A DNA stretch of 6,952 bases, taken from assembly GCA_028822675.1 (NCBI GenBank), contig JAPKDE010000140.1:1-6952 (forward strand), written 5' to 3'. Source of the DNA: Dehalococcoidia bacterium. Its GTDB lineage: Bacteria; Chloroflexota; Dehalococcoidia; UBA3495. A program made the translations under genes and the position numbers. Positions 5,430 to 6,952 of this stretch are shown piece after piece. Below the pieces are notes generated by a model that saw only the letters and a list, made by a program, of their open reading frames with translations, had not been told where the DNA came from and did no database searches. How positions within the stretch are numbered: position 1 is the first letter of the stretch; each line of letters opens with the position of its first letter.

Positions 5430-5604
5430 TCGAGACTCTCGAACTAGGTCGGAGCTCAGGATGAGCGGAGGTCTCTCCGCGCCCAACAGTCATTCCCGCG
5501 AAAGCGAGAATCCACTGCGCCCAAATATTCGCTGGCTTAACCCACAGCGGGCATGACTGTCGAATAGGAATTGCCCTCACCTCCGACTTCGTCGAGAGTC
5601 TCGA
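5430..5604. repeat. Inverted pair of TCGAGACTCTCGA units flanking the MITE-like element
   Basis: TCGAGACTCTCGA at 5430-5442 recurs in opposite orientation at 5592-5604. The similarity extends outward, with TCGGAG followed by a GAGG- or CAGG-type ending at 5449-5460 and at about 5575-5586 (reverse). The two arms are nearly concentric with the 75-bp element at 5486-5560, forming a nested structure. Confidence 0.65.
5486..5560. mobile_element. 75-bp MITE-like element with 14-bp terminal inverted repeats
   Basis: ACAGTCATTCCCGC (5486-5499) is the reverse complement of GCGGGCATGACTGT (5547-5560) except at one position. The left end continues into a hairpin, ATTCCCGC, loop GAAA, GCGAGAAT (5492-5511), of the GTCATTCCCGC type common in many bacterial genomes. 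It is too short to code for anything, so it would depend on a transposase supplied from elsewhere. No certain target-site duplication is visible. Confidence 0.6.
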
Positions 5605-5668
5605 CATAGTCGAACCTAACCTTCCCCTTGTGATGAGGAGGGGGGGGTTGTGGGCCTGCCCTCCGTCT

Positions 5669-5686
5669 TTCCCGCGAAGGCGGGAA
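5669..5686. repeat. GC-rich hairpin of the CATTCCCGC repeat class
   Basis: TTCCCGC (5669-5675) pairs with GCGGGAA (5680-5686) across a GAAG loop. It is followed by TCCAG, matching the unit at 5491-5513 in type. It lies 40 bases past the stop of the minus-strand monooxygenase gene and could end its transcript, although no T tract follows. Confidence 0.65.
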
Positions 5687-5725
5687 TCCAGACAGCTATG
5701 AATTAACGAACCCCCAACCAGGTTT

Positions 5726-6778
5726 TTAGTCAGTAAAGTTTGGCATGACTTCTTTGGCGAATAGGTCCAGAGAGTCGAGCACTTTCTGGTGCTCAATACC
5801 TCCAAAGTTGATGAAGAAAATTAGCTTCTCGACACCTGATTTTTCCAGGTCTTTAATCTTGGCGGTCAGATCATCGGGCGTGCCAAACAGGGCCACATTC
5901 TCATACATGGCGTTGAAGTCGAAGGTCACGTCCCTGGAGAACCTGCTCCGGTAGGCCCGGTACTCCTCCGGCAGCAACTCCACCTCATTGTCCGGCGGCG
6001 CGCCAACCTCCTGCCCGGTCTGCTTGAACCACATGAACGGCGCTTCAGTGTCGTTCCGGGATTGGGACATATTCTTTGCCGTATACATGGGCCGTGCCAC
6101 TACAACCCTGTCCTTGTTGTATTCGTGTCCTGCTTCAGCCAGCGCCCCTTTGTAGAACTGAACTTGCTTAGTAACCTGATCGAAGGGTTCACCCTGGCCG
6201 ATGAGCAGGTTCCAGTCGTTGCTGGCGACCCGGTTTACGCTAGTCTCGCTGGAGGCCGCTACGAAGATGGGCGGGTGGGGCAGTTGGACTGGCCGTGGGT
6301 GCACAGTCATGTCTGTAAACTGCCAGAACTCGCCGTTGTGGTCGAAGGGCTTGTTAGATGTCCAGGCTTTGGTCAGGACATCCATGGTCTCCTCAAACCG
6401 CCGGCTGGACTCCTCCATAGGGATGTTCAGCTTGTGGAACTCGCCCCACTGGAAACCCCGGCCTACGCCAAAGTCCAAACGACCGTCGCTGAGTAGATCG
6501 ACAGTGGCTGCTTGTTCGGCCAGTTCAATGGGGTTGTGGAAAGGCAACACAGTTACGCCTGTGCCCAGCCTTATCGTCTTCGTGACGCCGGCCAGATAGG
6601 CCAATAACGACAGCGTTGCCGAGACGATTCCGTGGCGTGAGAAATGGTGCTCAGTGATCCAAACCGAGTCGAAACCAAGCTGCTCAGCGTGGATCACCTG
6701 GGCCAATGCTTCTTTGTAATACCTGACTTGTTCGTTGGGGTTCGGAAGTTGGACCGATTGGAACAGACCGAATTTCAT
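5726..6778 (-). CDS. Luciferase-like (LLM class) flavin-dependent monooxygenase
   Basis: This 350-residue protein has the bacterial-luciferase TIM-barrel pattern of COG2141. It begins MKFGLFQSVQ and has AEQLGFDSVWITEHHFSRHG (31-50), where Glu43-His44-His45 align with the LuxA active-site EHH. It continues with RLGTGVTVLPFHNP (70-83), LSDGRLDFGVGRGF (96-109) and RRFEETMDVL (126-135), and its C-terminal region contains ALFGTPDD. Such enzymes use reduced FMN or F420 and oxygen; the substrate cannot be told. It lacks its own visible flavin reductase partner in the window. It is cytoplasmic with no signal peptide. The ATG at 6778 has no good Shine-Dalgarno site, only GGCGG about 9 bases upstream. 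The family is certain and the start is likely. Confidence 0.93.
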   Translation of the reverse strand: MKFGLFQSVQLPNPNEQVRYYKEALAQVIHAEQLGFDSVWITEHHFSRHGIVSATLSLLAYLAGVTKTIRLGTGVTVLPFHNPIELAEQAATVDLLSDGRLDFGVGRGFQWGEFHKLNIPMEESSRRFEETMDVLTKAWTSNKPFDHNGEFWQFTDMTVHPRPVQLPHPPIFVAASSETSVNRVASNDWNLLIGQGEPFDQVTKQVQFYKGALAEAGHEYNKDRVVVARPMYTAKNMSQSRNDTEAPFMWFKQTGQEVGAPPDNEVELLPEEYRAYRSRFSRDVTFDFNAMYENVALFGTPDDLTAKIKDLEKSGVEKLIFFINFGGIEHQKVLDSLDLFAKEVMPNFTD

Positions 6779-6859
6779 GTTGGCTACCGCCGAATAGATT
6801 TACCCTTGGGCCGCGGGTAGTTTAACCAAGAACCTACCAGAGTGGTAGTGCTTGTTAGC

Positions 6860-6906
6860 CCTAGTACAGACACGAACCCTTGCTTCGGTGCAGTTGTGGT
6901 ACTAGG
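6860..6906. repeat. 8-bp inverted repeat CCTAGTAC/GTACTAGG upstream of the monooxygenase
   Basis: CCTAGTAC (6860-6867) and GTACTAGG (6899-6906) are exact reverse complements separated by 31 bases. They lie about 80-130 bases upstream of the minus-strand monooxygenase start, where a promoter or operator might be. No clear -35/-10 pair was found beside them. It could be a regulator site or part of an RNA at the window edge. Nothing else is recognisable in 6779-6952. Confidence 0.35.
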
Positions 6907-6952
6907 ATTGGGAGCGTCCTTATTCCGATTCGGGAGCCACACCCCCACCGTT

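Larger units (their letters stand above)
5212..5725. other. Gene-free spacer packed with short inverted repeats
   Basis: This 514-base stretch between the convergent yajQ and monooxygenase genes holds no credible gene. Long open frames on both strands are made of repeat-encoded peptides such as LDSRLRGKD. It contains at least four repeat units listed separately, a weak hairpin after yajQ (TTTCCT and AGGAAA, 5281-5300, no T tract) and a run of eight G at 5640-5647. Transcription from both sides must end here, and the GC-rich hairpins are the only candidates for terminators. Confidence 0.8.

Noticed and set aside
5248..5805. Minus-strand 185-residue open frame across the repeat spacer
   Set aside because: Its translation consists of repeat-encoded peptides (LDSRLRGKD, RQAHHERN) and it runs into the end of the monooxygenase gene in another frame.

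Overview
The window looks like a piece of a free-living bacterial chromosome of roughly balanced base composition. The best taxonomic guess is a marine Dehalococcoidia/SAR202-type Chloroflexota. This is inference, resting on three enzyme families known to be expanded there (a COG4948 enolase-superfamily dehydratase, a MenB/BadI-like crotonase and a luciferase-like flavin monooxygenase) and on GTCATTCCCGC-type intergenic hairpins. No 16S or single-copy marker is present to confirm it.

Layout. Positions 94-1143 (minus) are one reading frame for a Thr-rich lipoprotein, interrupted by an in-frame TAG and an in-frame TAA, so probably a young pseudogene. Positions 1326-3839 (minus) are a likely three-gene operon, read from the right: a 390-aa MenB/BadI-like crotonase with an unexplained N-terminal domain and an altered active-site position, a small hypothetical ORF, and a rhamnonate-dehydratase-like enolase-superfamily enzyme. 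Three tandem 15-bp repeats lie just ahead of the crotonase.

Positions 3986-4611 are the most unusual part. An intact tRNA-Asn(GTT) with its own promoter is preceded on the same strand by a second, degenerate copy of the same promoter, leader and tRNA. In that copy the 5' side and loop of the anticodon arm are replaced by a perfect 24-bp palindrome. Between the two copies is a complete small GIY-YIG nuclease reading frame with no ATG, GTG or TTG start; an ATT codon sits at good distance from a Shine-Dalgarno-like GAGG. The arrangement looks like a mobile or selfish unit that duplicated part of the tRNA locus.

Positions 4726-5211 (plus) encode a YajQ-family nucleotide-binding protein. Positions 5212-5725 are a gene-free, repeat-rich spacer with nested inverted repeats, including a 75-bp MITE-like unit with 14-bp terminal inverted repeats. 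Positions 5726-6778 (minus) encode a luciferase-like monooxygenase. The last 174 bases hold only an inverted repeat.

How the genes may work together: the crotonase, dehydratase and flavin monooxygenase chemistries (CoA-ester ring opening or hydration, acid-sugar dehydration, oxygenation) fit catabolism of organic matter. Substrates cannot be read from the sequence, and only the crotonase, small ORF and dehydratase are arranged as an operon.
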